Origin: Mycobacterium kansasii ATCC 12478
GTDB lineage: Bacteria; Actinomycetota; Actinomycetes; Mycobacteriales; Mycobacteriaceae
Direction: 5' to 3'
Assembly (NCBI RefSeq): GCF_000157895.3
Contig: NC_022663.1
Location: forward strand, 1,674,001 to 1,738,000
DNA length: 64,000 nt
Part shown: positions 51,291-59,778 of the stretch, piece after piece
How the letters are laid out: each line of letters opens with the position of its first letter
Numbering within the stretch: position 1 is the first letter of the stretch
Translations under genes and position numbers: made by a program
Notes under the pieces: model-generated
Told to the model about the DNA's origin: nothing
Database searches by the model: none
The model's input: only the letters and a program-made list of their open reading frames with translations

Positions 51291-52775
51291 TCAGGTGGCT
51301 GGATACCCCACCGATTTGATCTGGGTGTACTGGTCGAATCCGGCGATCCCGTTCTGCCGGCCTATCCCGCTGTCCTTGTAGCCGCCGAACGGGGTGTCGG
51401 CACCGTAGGGGGCGGCGCCCTGCACACCGATGAACCCGGCCCGCAGCCGCCGGGCCACCGCCAGCGAGTGTTCCAGCGAACCCGACATCACGTTGCCGGC
51501 CAACCCGTACACGCTGTCGTTGGCGATCCGGATCGCGTCTTCCTCGTCGTCGAACGGGATGACGGCCAGCACCGGGCCGAAGATCTCCTCCTGGGCGATC
51601 GTCATCGAGTTGTCGACGTCGACGAAAAGCGTTGGCCGGACATAGAATCCCTTGTCGAAACCGGTGGCCGCGTCCGGCCCGCCGACCAGGCAGGTGGCAC
51701 CCTCCTCGACACCCTTGCTGATGTAGCCGAGCACCCGCTTGCGTTGCTTGTCGGAGATCACCGGGCCGCACAACGTCGCTGGGTCCTGGGGGTCGCCCGG
51801 CATGACGTTGTCGTAGATGCTCTGCAGGATCGCCACACCCTCGTCGTAGCGGGACCGCGGCAGCAGCATCCGGGTCGGGTTGGCGCAGCCCTGCCCGGCA
51901 TGCATGCACGGCGCGATGCCGATCGCGCAGGCCAACCCGAACTCGGCGTCTTCGAGGACGATGGTGGCCGATTTGCCGCCGAGTTCGAGGAACAGCCGCT
52001 TGAGCGTCGCCGCGCCTTTTTCCATGATCCGCTTGCCGACTACGGTCGAACCGGTGAACGAGATCAGGTCGACCTTGGGCGACAGTGTGAGCTCCTCGCC
52101 GACCAGATGGTCCGATGCGGTGACGACATTGACGACTCCTGGTGGGATGTCGGTCTTTTCGGCGATCAGCCGGCCCAGGCGGGTGGCATTGAACGGCGTG
52201 TCCGGCGCCGGTTTGAGTACCACCGTGTTGCCGGTGCCCAGCGCCTGGCCGAGCTTGTTGATGGTGACCTCGAACGGGAAGTTCCACGGCACGATCGCGC
52301 CGACCACGCCCACCGGTTCGCGCAAGACCTTGCGGCTGGTCAGTTGGCCGGTGATGCTGACCAGCACGTCGCCCAGGTCGGTTTCCCAGGGGTACTCGTC
52401 GATCAGCTTGGCGGGATAGCGCAGCGCGTCGGCCAGCGGCGCATCCAGTTGCGGTCCGTAGGTGATCGCCCGGGGCGCGCCGGCCTCGGCGATGAGCTCC
52501 TCCCGCAGCTCCTCCCGTTCGGCTTCGATGGCCTCTTGTAATTGCTCCAGGCAACGCTTGCGTAGCGCGCGGTTGGTCGACCAGTCGGTCTCGTCGAAGG
52601 CTCGCCGGGCGGCGTCGATGGCCCGGTGCATATCCGCCGTCGACGCGTCGGCGACCTCTCCGATCGGCTCCTCGGTGGCCGGGTTGATGTTGGTGAAGGT
52701 GCCGGCCTGACCGTCGACGAGCTTGCCGTCGATCATCATCTTCGATTCGAACCGGACCTTTACAGTGTCAGCCAT
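51291..52775 (-). CDS. NAD(P)-dependent aldehyde dehydrogenase
   Basis: A 494-residue ALDH. The glutamate motif LFLELGGKSATIVLEDAEFG and the cysteine motif HAGQGCANPTRMLLP hold the catalytic residues (roughly 265 and 298). IVPWNFPFEVTINKLGQALG and PKVDLISFTGSTVVGKRIME form the NAD site, and EEIFGPVLAVIPFDDEEDAI is the late conserved block. The cysteine context GQGCAN departs from the common GQ(V/R)C(T/V) but keeps the Cys. It probably oxidises an aldehyde formed in the P450 pathway. It leads the ALDH-P450 pair; a weak TGAACAAAC lies just upstream. Confidence 0.92.
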   Translation of the reverse strand: MADTVKVRFESKMMIDGKLVDGQAGTFTNINPATEEPIGEVADASTADMHRAIDAARRAFDETDWSTNRALRKRCLEQLQEAIEAEREELREELIAEAGAPRAITYGPQLDAPLADALRYPAKLIDEYPWETDLGDVLVSITGQLTSRKVLREPVGVVGAIVPWNFPFEVTINKLGQALGTGNTVVLKPAPDTPFNATRLGRLIAEKTDIPPGVVNVVTASDHLVGEELTLSPKVDLISFTGSTVVGKRIMEKGAATLKRLFLELGGKSATIVLEDAEFGLACAIGIAPCMHAGQGCANPTRMLLPRSRYDEGVAILQSIYDNVMPGDPQDPATLCGPVISDKQRKRVLGYISKGVEEGATCLVGGPDAATGFDKGFYVRPTLFVDVDNSMTIAQEEIFGPVLAVIPFDDEEDAIRIANDSVYGLAGNVMSGSLEHSLAVARRLRAGFIGVQGAAPYGADTPFGGYKDSGIGRQNGIAGFDQYTQIKSVGYPAT

Positions 52776-52805
52776 GTTTGTTCAGCTCTCTTCAGACGAG
52801 GCTCA

Positions 52806-53681
52806 CTATTCCGGCGCTCGTAGTGCCCCAGAGCGCGGGAGACCCAGCGCCAGCCGGGTCACCCTATGGAGAGCCTTACCGGAAAGCAGCCGGTTGGCAA
52901 CCATCAGCATCCGGGCGTCGGGTCCGACGGCGCGCCGAGTGAAGGGCGAGCGGTCCTCGACGGCCCCGGCCAGCGCTCGCGCGAACTGCTCCGGTGGGCG
53001 CGCCAATCGCATCGCGGTCCGGCCGCGCCGGTCGACCTTGGTGTGCAGCGCGGCGTACGGACCGGCCAGGTCGCGGTGATCCGAGGTTCCCGCGTCGGTG
53101 ATGATGTCAGTGTCGAAGGTCCCGGCCACCAGAACGGTGACACCCAGTCCGAACGGAGCGACCTCGGCCGCCAGCGACTCGGCCCACCGTTCGAGTGCGC
53201 CCTTGGCCGCGGAGTACGCCGCGATCTCCGGCATGCCGCGTACGCCGCCCTGGCTCGAGATCATCACGATGCGCCCTCGGCCCGCGGCGCGCATCGACGG
53301 CAACAGCGCCTTGGTCAACAGCACCGGCCCGAAGACGGCCGTCGCGAACATTCGCTCCCACAGGTCGATGGGCGTCTCCTCGACCGTCCCGGCCGCGGAT
53401 ATGCCCGCGTTGTGCACCAGCACCCGCGGAGCGCCGACGGCCTCCTCGATCGCCTTGGCCGCGGCCGTGACGGATGCCTGGTCGGTGAGATCCAGCTGGA
53501 CCGCTATCAGGCGCGAATCCTCTTTTGCGGCAGCGGCCGTCGACCGCAAGGCCGCCATGCCGGACTCAAGTGAGCGCATCGCGGCCACCACCCGCCACCC
53601 CTGCCGGTACAGGTGGGCAGCCGACGCGAGGCCCAGCCCGCGAGACGCGCCGGTGATGACGACGGCAGGTGGCTCATCCAT
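52806..53681 (-). CDS. SDR-family oxidoreductase
   Basis: A 291-residue classical SDR. The cofactor motif is VVITGASRGLGLASAAHLYR, followed by LVHNAGISAAGTVEETPIDL, the catalytic serine region IVMISSQGGVRGMPEIA and Tyr/Lys in AYSAAKGALERWAE. The C-terminal extension (LHRVTRLALGLPRSGALRAP) is common in mycobacterial membrane-associated SDRs. I use ATG 53679-53681, which overlaps the AveC-like stop by eight bases; a start seven codons earlier is possible. It would reduce or oxidise a hydroxyl intermediate of the pathway served by its neighbours. Confidence 0.87.
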   Translation of the reverse strand: MDEPPAVVITGASRGLGLASAAHLYRQGWRVVAAMRSLESGMAALRSTAAAAKEDSRLIAVQLDLTDQASVTAAAKAIEEAVGAPRVLVHNAGISAAGTVEETPIDLWERMFATAVFGPVLLTKALLPSMRAAGRGRIVMISSQGGVRGMPEIAAYSAAKGALERWAESLAAEVAPFGLGVTVLVAGTFDTDIITDAGTSDHRDLAGPYAALHTKVDRRGRTAMRLARPPEQFARALAGAVEDRSPFTRRAVGPDARMLMVANRLLSGKALHRVTRLALGLPRSGALRAPE

Positions 53682-54792
53682 GTGCCGGTCCACAGCGGCC
53701 ACCGCCGGCGGGCGGCGTCACGTCCGGGCGGCCGTGCGGTTGCGCGCTCATCCAGGTCGACCAGATGCCCACCGAATACGGGCCGGGCTGGCCGTCGCGT
53801 TCGTAAAAGCCTTGCGGATCATAGACTTTGGCCTCCGGATAGGGCCACGGGCAGGCGACGGAAGTGGCCGTCCGGGTCCACTTGATGACGGCGAAGCCGG
53901 TGCCGTAGCCGAGGTAGGCGAGGTTGATCAGGGCGAACATCACCACGAACATCGCCAGCTTCGGCTTCCGGGGAAAGATCCGGGTTCGCTGGGCGAGTTT
54001 TTCGGCGACGGTGCGGCCGGTGTCGTCGCGGTAGAGCAGCACCCCCGCCGGGATCATCACGAAGGTCACCATCACCGTTTCCCAGATGAACGGGAACTGG
54101 TAGGTCTGGCCGGCGAAGGCCGACCCGAACGGAATGACCTGCGAGTAGATGTAAAAGCCGGTGCGCACCAGCGTCATCTCGAGCATCGCGTCGATGAGCA
54201 TGCCCACGGGCAGGATGATGGCCGCCAGCGTGATCAGCGGATGGCGCCAGACAAACGAATCAAGGCGGCTTCGGGCCTGGATCTTGCGCAGGATCCAGAT
54301 CGCCGGGAAGTAGGGGCCCAGGTAGAACATGATGTAGCCGATCACCAGGAACGGCTCCACCGTGGGTGACAGCGACACCAGCGGCCAATCTTCCGGCCAG
54401 TGCCACAGCTGCGGGTTGTAGACCGCATACGGCGCCCAGTTCATGATCGGGTCCTGCCAAACGATCAGCGTGGTCACGATGCCCATGAGCAGGACGGGGT
54501 GGGCGGGGTGGCGGCGCCATGCCACCACATAGACCGCGATGATGATCGACATCGAGATGATCGTGAAGATCTGGAAGAGCCCCAGCCAATGCTGATAGCC
54601 GAACAACGGCTCGACCGGACGGGGGACGCCGGTGACCTCCGGATTGCGAATTCGCGGTGAGACGGCGCCCTTTCGGGCGTAGTGGGCGACAACGGCGAGC
54701 ACGGCGACGGCTGCGAATATCCACGCGACCGCCCACATCGAGCCCGTCTGGCGCGTGGGCGTGATCGACGGCGCTGTCTGCCGGGCGGTCAT
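53674..54792 (-). CDS. AveC-family (spirocyclase-like) integral membrane protein
   Basis: A 372-residue protein with about seven or eight hydrophobic segments: WIFAAVAVLAVVAHYARKG, TIISMSIIIAVYVVAW, LLMGIVTTLIVWQDPIMNWA, VIGYIMFYLGPYFPAIWIL, MVTFVMIPAGVLLY and others. The WQDPIMNWAPYAVYNPQLWH block matches the AveC family, named after the dehydratase/spirocyclase of avermectin biosynthesis. In mycobacteria these proteins occur beside P450, SDR and acyl-CoA genes, but no reaction has been assigned. It sits between the binding protein (three bases away) and the SDR (overlapping), so all three are one operon. Confidence 0.82.
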   Translation of the reverse strand: MTARQTAPSITPTRQTGSMWAVAWIFAAVAVLAVVAHYARKGAVSPRIRNPEVTGVPRPVEPLFGYQHWLGLFQIFTIISMSIIIAVYVVAWRRHPAHPVLLMGIVTTLIVWQDPIMNWAPYAVYNPQLWHWPEDWPLVSLSPTVEPFLVIGYIMFYLGPYFPAIWILRKIQARSRLDSFVWRHPLITLAAIILPVGMLIDAMLEMTLVRTGFYIYSQVIPFGSAFAGQTYQFPFIWETVMVTFVMIPAGVLLYRDDTGRTVAEKLAQRTRIFPRKPKLAMFVVMFALINLAYLGYGTGFAVIKWTRTATSVACPWPYPEAKVYDPQGFYERDGQPGPYSVGIWSTWMSAQPHGRPDVTPPAGGGRCGPAHG

Positions 54793-54795
54793 CGC

Positions 54796-55908
54796 CTACC
54801 CGGCGCCGAAGCGATCGACGAGGTGGGAGTTGACGCCGTCGGGATCCAGCCTCCGCGCCACCAGGTAGCCCGCGCCCATCCAGGCCCGCCGGGTCCATTT
54901 GCCCAGGGAGACCCTGGTTCCCGGGGCGCCCGAGGCGGCCGGCAGCATCTTCACCCGCTCTAATGCCTCCTTGACGCCGCGGGGGCTCAGCGGGTAGGCG
55001 TCGGCGAAGGCATGCAGCAGCGTATTGGCGACGTCGTGGTTGACCACCGGAACGCAATATTGGGGGCGACGGCCGCATTCCGATTCGTAGCGGTCCAGGA
55101 AGGCCTGGCCGACGCTGTTGGCCTCGTCGTACTGGTCGATCCCCGTCCAGCCCATCAAGGCTTGCCACATAATCGGATTGATCCAGGCGTTCTGAAACGC
55201 GGTGCTGGTGAACCGGGGCGGATCCCAGTCGAGTTCGGCCAGGGCCGGGTTGATGAACACGATCCCGAAGCCGAACCCGCAATGCACCAGCGCCGACGGC
55301 TTCGCCTCATGCAGCGCGCGGATCGCCCGGCCGACGTCCTGGGCGGTTTGGGCGATCTGCGCTTCGGCGACAATGCGGATACCCTTGCGTTGAGCCGCTT
55401 TTCGGAAGTTGGCGAGGTAGCTCTGGCCGACCAGCGATTGCTCGACCAGCACCGCCACCTCGGTGTGACCCCCCTTGGCGAGCAAGTCCGCCCAGAAGAT
55501 CGGCTCGTCGGTCATCGACCCTTGCGGGAACGCGAACGTCCACTCCCCCAACCAGTCGTCGCTGCCGCAGACGTTGACGGCCGGAACCCGGAACCGTTCT
55601 TCGATCGCCTCCTTGGCCGGTACCGCGTTCTCACTGATGTGCGGCCCGAACACCGCCAGGCAGCCCTCGTCGACCAGTTCGCCGTAGGCGTCGATCACGG
55701 CCTTGACGGCGCCTTTGGGCAGCCCCTCCACTTCCCGGTACACGATCTCCACCGGACGGTCGAGCATGCGCTGCCGCAGCCCGTCGGCGAATACCAACTC
55801 GAACGGTCGGGTCAGGTCGTCGCGCATCTCCTGGGGGTAGAACTCCGGCAGCAGGAAGTCGAACAGGTAGCCGATTTTGATCGGTTGCGCGGTGCTCTCG
55901 TAGGACAA
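54796..55908 (-). CDS. Type 1 periplasmic-binding-fold protein (amide/branched-chain type) lacking a signal peptide
   Basis: A 370-residue protein with the two-lobed branched-chain amino-acid/amide-binding fold: KIGYLFDFLLPEFYPQEMRD, LAVFGPHISENAVPAKEAIE, VNVCGSDDWLGEWTFAFPQG, then VAVLVEQSLVGQSYLANFRK and VVNHDVANTLLHAFADAYPL. Unlike exported binding proteins it begins MSYESTAQPIKIGYLFD with no signal peptide or lipobox, and no ABC permease or ATPase is nearby. It may act as a cytosolic ligand sensor or carrier. It is the first gene of the operon with the AveC-like and SDR genes. A 31-bp palindrome precedes it. Confidence 0.82.
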   Translation of the reverse strand: MSYESTAQPIKIGYLFDFLLPEFYPQEMRDDLTRPFELVFADGLRQRMLDRPVEIVYREVEGLPKGAVKAVIDAYGELVDEGCLAVFGPHISENAVPAKEAIEERFRVPAVNVCGSDDWLGEWTFAFPQGSMTDEPIFWADLLAKGGHTEVAVLVEQSLVGQSYLANFRKAAQRKGIRIVAEAQIAQTAQDVGRAIRALHEAKPSALVHCGFGFGIVFINPALAELDWDPPRFTSTAFQNAWINPIMWQALMGWTGIDQYDEANSVGQAFLDRYESECGRRPQYCVPVVNHDVANTLLHAFADAYPLSPRGVKEALERVKMLPAASGAPGTRVSLGKWTRRAWMGAGYLVARRLDPDGVNSHLVDRFGAG

Positions 55909-55929
55909 GTCTCCATCTCCGTCAGCGGC

Positions 55930-55960
55930 TGTCCCGACAAACCTAAAATTTGTTCTGACA
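55930..55960. promoter_or_regulatory. 31-bp interrupted palindrome and GAACARATWTTWGG site upstream of the binding-protein operon
   Basis: Symmetrical elements TGTC-ccg-ACAAA-cctaaaa-TTTGT-tct-GACA span 55930-55960, 22-52 bases upstream of the start. Read on the minus strand it contains AGAACAAATTTTAGG, which matches the GGAACAGATATTTGG sites at 56833 and 58565. Confidence 0.5.
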
Positions 55961-55997
55961 CTAGCGCGGTGGGCGGTGCAGCGTCAATCGCCACCGG

Positions 55998-56816
55998 CTA
56001 GGTGTCGCACAGGTAGACATCGATCAGCTCCAGTAGGCCGTCACCGGTGTGAATGTCGTCGGTCAACGGGCCGGCGACGGCGGCGCGGGCCGCCTCCCGG
56101 GAGCTGAGCCCCTCGGCGATCAAACGGCCAGCGGCAATGAGCACCCTGGTCGACGCCACCTCACGCAGTCCGCGGTTCTCCAGCCGCCGGATCGCTTGGG
56201 CCAATCGCACCAACTCGGCGGCCACGTCGGAGCCGACGCCGGCCTCGTGAGCGACGACCTTTTCCTCGACATCTGCTGCGGGAAAGCCGAATTCGATGGC
56301 CACCAGGCGCTGCCTAGTGGAGTCCTTGAGATCCTTGAGGACGCTTTGGTACCCGGGGTTGTAGGACACCACCAGGCAAAAGCCGGGTGCGGCGTCCAGT
56401 GTCACGCCCAGACGTTCGATCGGAAGCTGGCGGCGGTGATCGGCCAGGGGGTGCAGCACGACGGTGGTGTCCTGGCGCGCCTCGACGACTTCGTCGAGGT
56501 AGCAGATGGCGCCCCCACGAACGGCGCGGGTGAGCGGGCCGTCGACCCACTCCGTTTCCCCACCGCGCAGCAGGAACCGCCCGACCAGATCCGCGGTCGT
56601 GAGGTCGTCGTGGCAGGCCACGGTGACGAGCGGCCGCCCCAGATCATGGGCCATGGCTTCCAGGAACCGTGTCTTGCCGCAGCCGGTGGGCCCCTTGAGT
56701 AATACCGAGAGGCCTTGACGGAAAGCAGCCTTGAAGACTTGTTCCTCATTGCCCACCGAGACGTAAAAGGGGCGGGCAGCCGCGGGTGTCGTCCCGTCGT
56801 TGCCTGTGCCTGGCAT
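55998..56816 (-). CDS. CbbQ/NirQ/NorQ-family MoxR AAA+ ATPase
   Basis: A 272-residue AAA+ protein. Walker A is LLKGPTGCGKTRFLEAMAHD, Walker B GGAICYLDEVVEARQDTTVV, and sensor 1 lies in CLVVSYNPGYQSVLKDLKDS. The C-terminal region matches the CbbQ_C/NorQ domain. Such ATPases act with a VWA-domain partner to insert metals or remodel target enzymes (as for Rubisco, nitric oxide reductase and gas-vesicle GvpN). The partner is the next upstream gene, the VWA protein at 56849-58537. The client is unknown; no Rubisco or Nor genes are in the window. ATG 56814-56816 was preferred to an upstream start that overlaps the VWA gene. Confidence 0.87.
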   Translation of the reverse strand: MPGTGNDGTTPAAARPFYVSVGNEEQVFKAAFRQGLSVLLKGPTGCGKTRFLEAMAHDLGRPLVTVACHDDLTTADLVGRFLLRGGETEWVDGPLTRAVRGGAICYLDEVVEARQDTTVVLHPLADHRRQLPIERLGVTLDAAPGFCLVVSYNPGYQSVLKDLKDSTRQRLVAIEFGFPAADVEEKVVAHEAGVGSDVAAELVRLAQAIRRLENRGLREVASTRVLIAAGRLIAEGLSSREAARAAVAGPLTDDIHTGDGLLELIDVYLCDT

Positions 56817-56832
56817 GGCCGCAGCGTAACGC

Positions 56833-56847
56833 GGAACAGATATTTGG
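56833..56847. promoter_or_regulatory. GGAACAGATATTTGG site before norQ-like gene
   Basis: The 15-mer GGAACAGATATTTGG lies 17-31 bases before the NorQ-like start. It is repeated exactly in inverted orientation at 58565-58579 between the VWA gene and the acyl-CoA dehydrogenases, and in related form at the 55930 palindrome. Confidence 0.4.
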
Positions 56848-56848
56848 C

Positions 56849-58537
56849 TCAACTATCGATGGGCCTGCGGACTTCGGCCGAGCGCAGGGCCGCGCGGAAC
56901 AGCGGCCCGGCCACCCGCGGCAGCTGCTCCGGTTCCGGGATGGCGGCCAGCGCCGCGCTGCCGAAGACCCGCTGCAGTTCCTCGGGATCGGTGCTCGCCC
57001 CGACTGCCAGGCAGACACAACCGGTGCCACGGCCGCGGGCTTCGGCCAGCGCACGACGGGCGTCCGCCGCCCCGTAGGCGCGTTCGTAGCCGTGGTCGTA
57101 GGCCAACCCGTCGGACACCACGACCAGTAGCCGCCGCGTCGTGCCGCCACCGGATTCCAGCACGGCCGCACCGTGCCGGATCGCGGCACCGAGCCTCGAA
57201 TACGCCCCGGGCACCAGGCCGCCGAGCCTTCGCAGCGCGGGGGCATCCAGCGGATCGTCGAAACGCATGACCGGCACCAGCTGCACGGACGCCCGCCCCT
57301 GCGAGTGAAATGCGTAGAGCGCCAACCGATCTCCGAGATCACGAAAGGCGACAGCGAGTGCCGCAGCGACGGCCCGCTGCTGTTCGTGCACCGTCTTTCC
57401 GGTCGCGCCCGGCTCGGCAACCGAGCCGGAGATGTCCAGCAGCAGCAGCACCGCAAGATCGCGTCGGCGGCGCAGCCGATCGAGGTAGATCGCGTCAGTG
57501 GGCAGCGAACCGGCCACGGCGTCGACGCGCGCCTCGACGGCCGCGTCGAGATCGATGTCCTCGCCGTGCAGCTGCCGGCGAAACCAGTCCGGCCCCAGCC
57601 CGAGGCGGGCCAGGGAGCGCCGTAATGCGTAGCGGTTCAGGCCATCCGGAAACGAGGCGTCGCCGATAACCGCCGGTATTTCGCGCACCGTGCACCAGTT
57701 CGGCCGATAGCAGCGACGGTGGACATCCCACTCGGGATAGGTGACCGACCCTGCTTTCCCGCTGGGGCCGGCGGCGCGTTCGTCGAACAATCCGGCCGGT
57801 GCCGTCGACAACACTCCTGGCGCGGACCCGATCCCTGAGCGGCTGCGCTGGGCGGGGGCGTCGGCCCCCGGCTGACCGCTGTCCCCGAGCCGGCGCACCG
57901 GGTGCAGCATGCGGCGCAGCAACCGGCCGAGGGCTCCGGCGCCGCCGATCGGGGTGGAGAAGGCGTCGGCAGCCTCCTGTGGGTCTGCGGGATCGTCGTC
58001 GGGGGCGGCCAGCGCCGGGCCGGCTTGGCGACCATGCGCACCGACTGTCGGCGCATCTCCGTGCGTAGCCAACTGCGCCAGCAGCTTCCGGGCGTGGATA
58101 GCGCCGAAAATCGCCGGCACGCCGGCGATGGGGTGCGGGCTCCGCGCGGCAGCCAGCGAGGTGGCCGGCGAATCGGTGCGAGCGGCGATGTCGCGGTCGA
58201 TCAACCCCCGCGTCGGCTCCGGTAGCCAGTATTCGTTGGCCGCCAGCGCCCGGTGCCCTTCCACCGCGAGATACCGCCTGGCCACCGCGGGGCGCCGGGT
58301 GAGCGCGCGGATCACATCCGGTTCGAGACTTCCCGCCGCCAGCAGCGACGCCTGTACGGCCAGCGACTGCAGCTGATCGCGCCCCGGCAGGTCGGCGTCG
58401 ACAAAGATGGTGCGGCCATCGGTCCATGCCGACTCGCCGGTACCGGCCGGGGCAACCCGCACCGTACGGCCCGCGATGGCCGAGGCCACCATGCCCAGTC
58501 GCGGCAGCCGATCGGTGTTGTGCTGGTCGCCGGTCAA
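56849..58537 (-). CDS. VWA-domain protein, NorD/CbbO-like
   Basis: A protein of about 562 residues. The N-terminal ~330 residues are Ala/Arg-rich with helices (RDQLQSLAVQASLLAAGSLE, and VARRYLAVEGHRALAANEYW), as in NorD/CbbO. The C-terminal von Willebrand A domain has the metal site DISGS in LLLLDISGSVAEPG and later VVSDGLAYDHGYERAYGAAD. NorD/CbbO proteins form activator complexes with NorQ/CbbQ ATPases. I chose the TTG at 58535-58537 (LTGDQHNTDRL) because it leaves room for the divergent promoter; the true start is uncertain, with GTG or ATG alternatives both upstream and at about residue 15 of this model. Confidence 0.8.
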   Translation of the reverse strand: MTGDQHNTDRLPRLGMVASAIAGRTVRVAPAGTGESAWTDGRTIFVDADLPGRDQLQSLAVQASLLAAGSLEPDVIRALTRRPAVARRYLAVEGHRALAANEYWLPEPTRGLIDRDIAARTDSPATSLAAARSPHPIAGVPAIFGAIHARKLLAQLATHGDAPTVGAHGRQAGPALAAPDDDPADPQEAADAFSTPIGGAGALGRLLRRMLHPVRRLGDSGQPGADAPAQRSRSGIGSAPGVLSTAPAGLFDERAAGPSGKAGSVTYPEWDVHRRCYRPNWCTVREIPAVIGDASFPDGLNRYALRRSLARLGLGPDWFRRQLHGEDIDLDAAVEARVDAVAGSLPTDAIYLDRLRRRRDLAVLLLLDISGSVAEPGATGKTVHEQQRAVAAALAVAFRDLGDRLALYAFHSQGRASVQLVPVMRFDDPLDAPALRRLGGLVPGAYSRLGAAIRHGAAVLESGGGTTRRLLVVVSDGLAYDHGYERAYGAADARRALAEARGRGTGCVCLAVGASTDPEELQRVFGSAALAAIPEPEQLPRVAGPLFRAALRSAEVRRPIDS

Positions 58538-58564
58538 GCGGTTCGTCCTGGTTGTTCGTGTTGA

Positions 58565-58579
58565 CCAAATATCTGTTCC
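58565..58579. promoter_or_regulatory. GGAACAGATATTTGG site (inverted) in divergent promoter
   Basis: CCAAATATCTGTTCC, the exact reverse complement of 56833-56847, lies 28-42 bases upstream of the VWA-gene start and 54-68 bases upstream of the first acyl-CoA dehydrogenase. It could regulate both directions. Confidence 0.45.
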
Positions 58580-58632
58580 AACGTAGAGTCCGGCTTGACA
58601 GGCAGTCAATCGCGCAAGGTCGACACACGCAC

Positions 58633-59778
58633 GTGGACTTCTCATATCCCGTCGAAGTGGAACAGTTCCGCGACGAGCTGCGCAGCTGGCTCGCGGCGAA
58701 TCTCACCGACGAATTGATCACCGCCCGCCGATCCCCCGGACGCAGCGACACGATATTCGACATGTTGCGCGCCTGGAACGCCGCGTTGGCCGACGCCGGA
58801 TGGGCGGCCGTCTCCTGGCCCCGCGAGTACGGCGGCCGCGGCGCCACCGTACTCGAGCAGCTGGTCTACACCGAGGAAACCACCCGCGCCCGAGCGCCCT
58901 TGCCGCTCAACGTCATCGGCATGAACAACATCGCTCCGGCGATCATGCAATACGGCACCGAAGCCCAGAAGACGACACTGCTGCCCCGGATGTTGCGCGC
59001 GGAAGATATCTGGTGCCAGGGCATGTCGGAGCCCGACGCCGGATCCGACCTCGCCGCACTGCGTACCCGCGCGGTGCGCGATGGCGACACCTTCGTGGTC
59101 AACGGACAGAAAATCTGGACCTCACTCGGGCACCGCGCCGACTGGTGTCAACTGTATGTCCGCACCGATCCCGAGGCGCCCAAACACCAGGGCATCTCCT
59201 GCCTGATCGTCGATATGAGGCTGCCGGGCATCGAGGCTCGGCCGCTGGTCACGCTCAACGGCGACACCGACTTCGCCGAGGTGTTCTTCCACGATGTGGT
59301 GGTACCGGCCGACGCGCTGCTGGGTCCGCTCAACGCGGGCTGGCAGGTCGCCACCACCACGCTGAGTCACGAGCGGGCCGGGGCGGCGCGACTTTACACC
59401 GAACTGCAGGTGCGACTCGAGGAGCTGGCGGCGGACTTCGCCGCATTCGGGGTCGGCGAAGACCCCGTGACCTTGCGGCGCCTCGGTGAGATCGCGGTGC
59501 GCGTCAAGTATCTCGAAGTGCTGTGTCTGCGGTCGATTTCGGCGACCCTGCATGGCGGCTCGGAAATCACCGCCTTCGGGTCGGCCAGCCTGGCCAAGAC
59601 GGTATGGGGCGAGATCGGGCAAGATCTGGCCGCGCTGGCTTTCGACGTGCTGGGTCCGCAGGCACACCGGTGGGCCGATTACCGGCTGACGTCGCGTTCG
59701 CTGACCATCGCCGGCGGCACCACGCAGATCAACACGAACATCACCGCGCAGCGGGTGCTGGAGTTGCCGCGCCGATGA
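58633..59778 (+). CDS. Acyl-CoA dehydrogenase (FadE family), catalytic type
   Basis: A 381-residue ACAD. The N-terminal helical domain ends in AGWAAVSWPREYGGRGATVL. The FAD-binding strand block is WCQGMSEPDAGSDLAALRTR with GQKIWTSLGHRADWCQLYVR. The C-terminal domain holds TTTLSHERAGAARL and the final IAGGTTQINTNITAQRVLEL. The start is a GTG (58633) giving VDFSYPVEVEQFRDELRSWL. It overlaps the second ACAD by ATGA. Mycobacterial ACADs encoded in pairs commonly form alpha2beta2 heterotetramers acting on sterol or CoA-ester side chains, and this pair fits that pattern. Confidence 0.9.
   Translation: MDFSYPVEVEQFRDELRSWLAANLTDELITARRSPGRSDTIFDMLRAWNAALADAGWAAVSWPREYGGRGATVLEQLVYTEETTRARAPLPLNVIGMNNIAPAIMQYGTEAQKTTLLPRMLRAEDIWCQGMSEPDAGSDLAALRTRAVRDGDTFVVNGQKIWTSLGHRADWCQLYVRTDPEAPKHQGISCLIVDMRLPGIEARPLVTLNGDTDFAEVFFHDVVVPADALLGPLNAGWQVATTTLSHERAGAARLYTELQVRLEELAADFAAFGVGEDPVTLRRLGEIAVRVKYLEVLCLRSISATLHGGSEITAFGSASLAKTVWGEIGQDLAALAFDVLGPQAHRWADYRLTSRSLTIAGGTTQINTNITAQRVLELPRR

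Noticed and set aside
51468..52541. A 357-codon plus-strand frame
   Set aside because: Antisense shadow of the aldehyde dehydrogenase gene.
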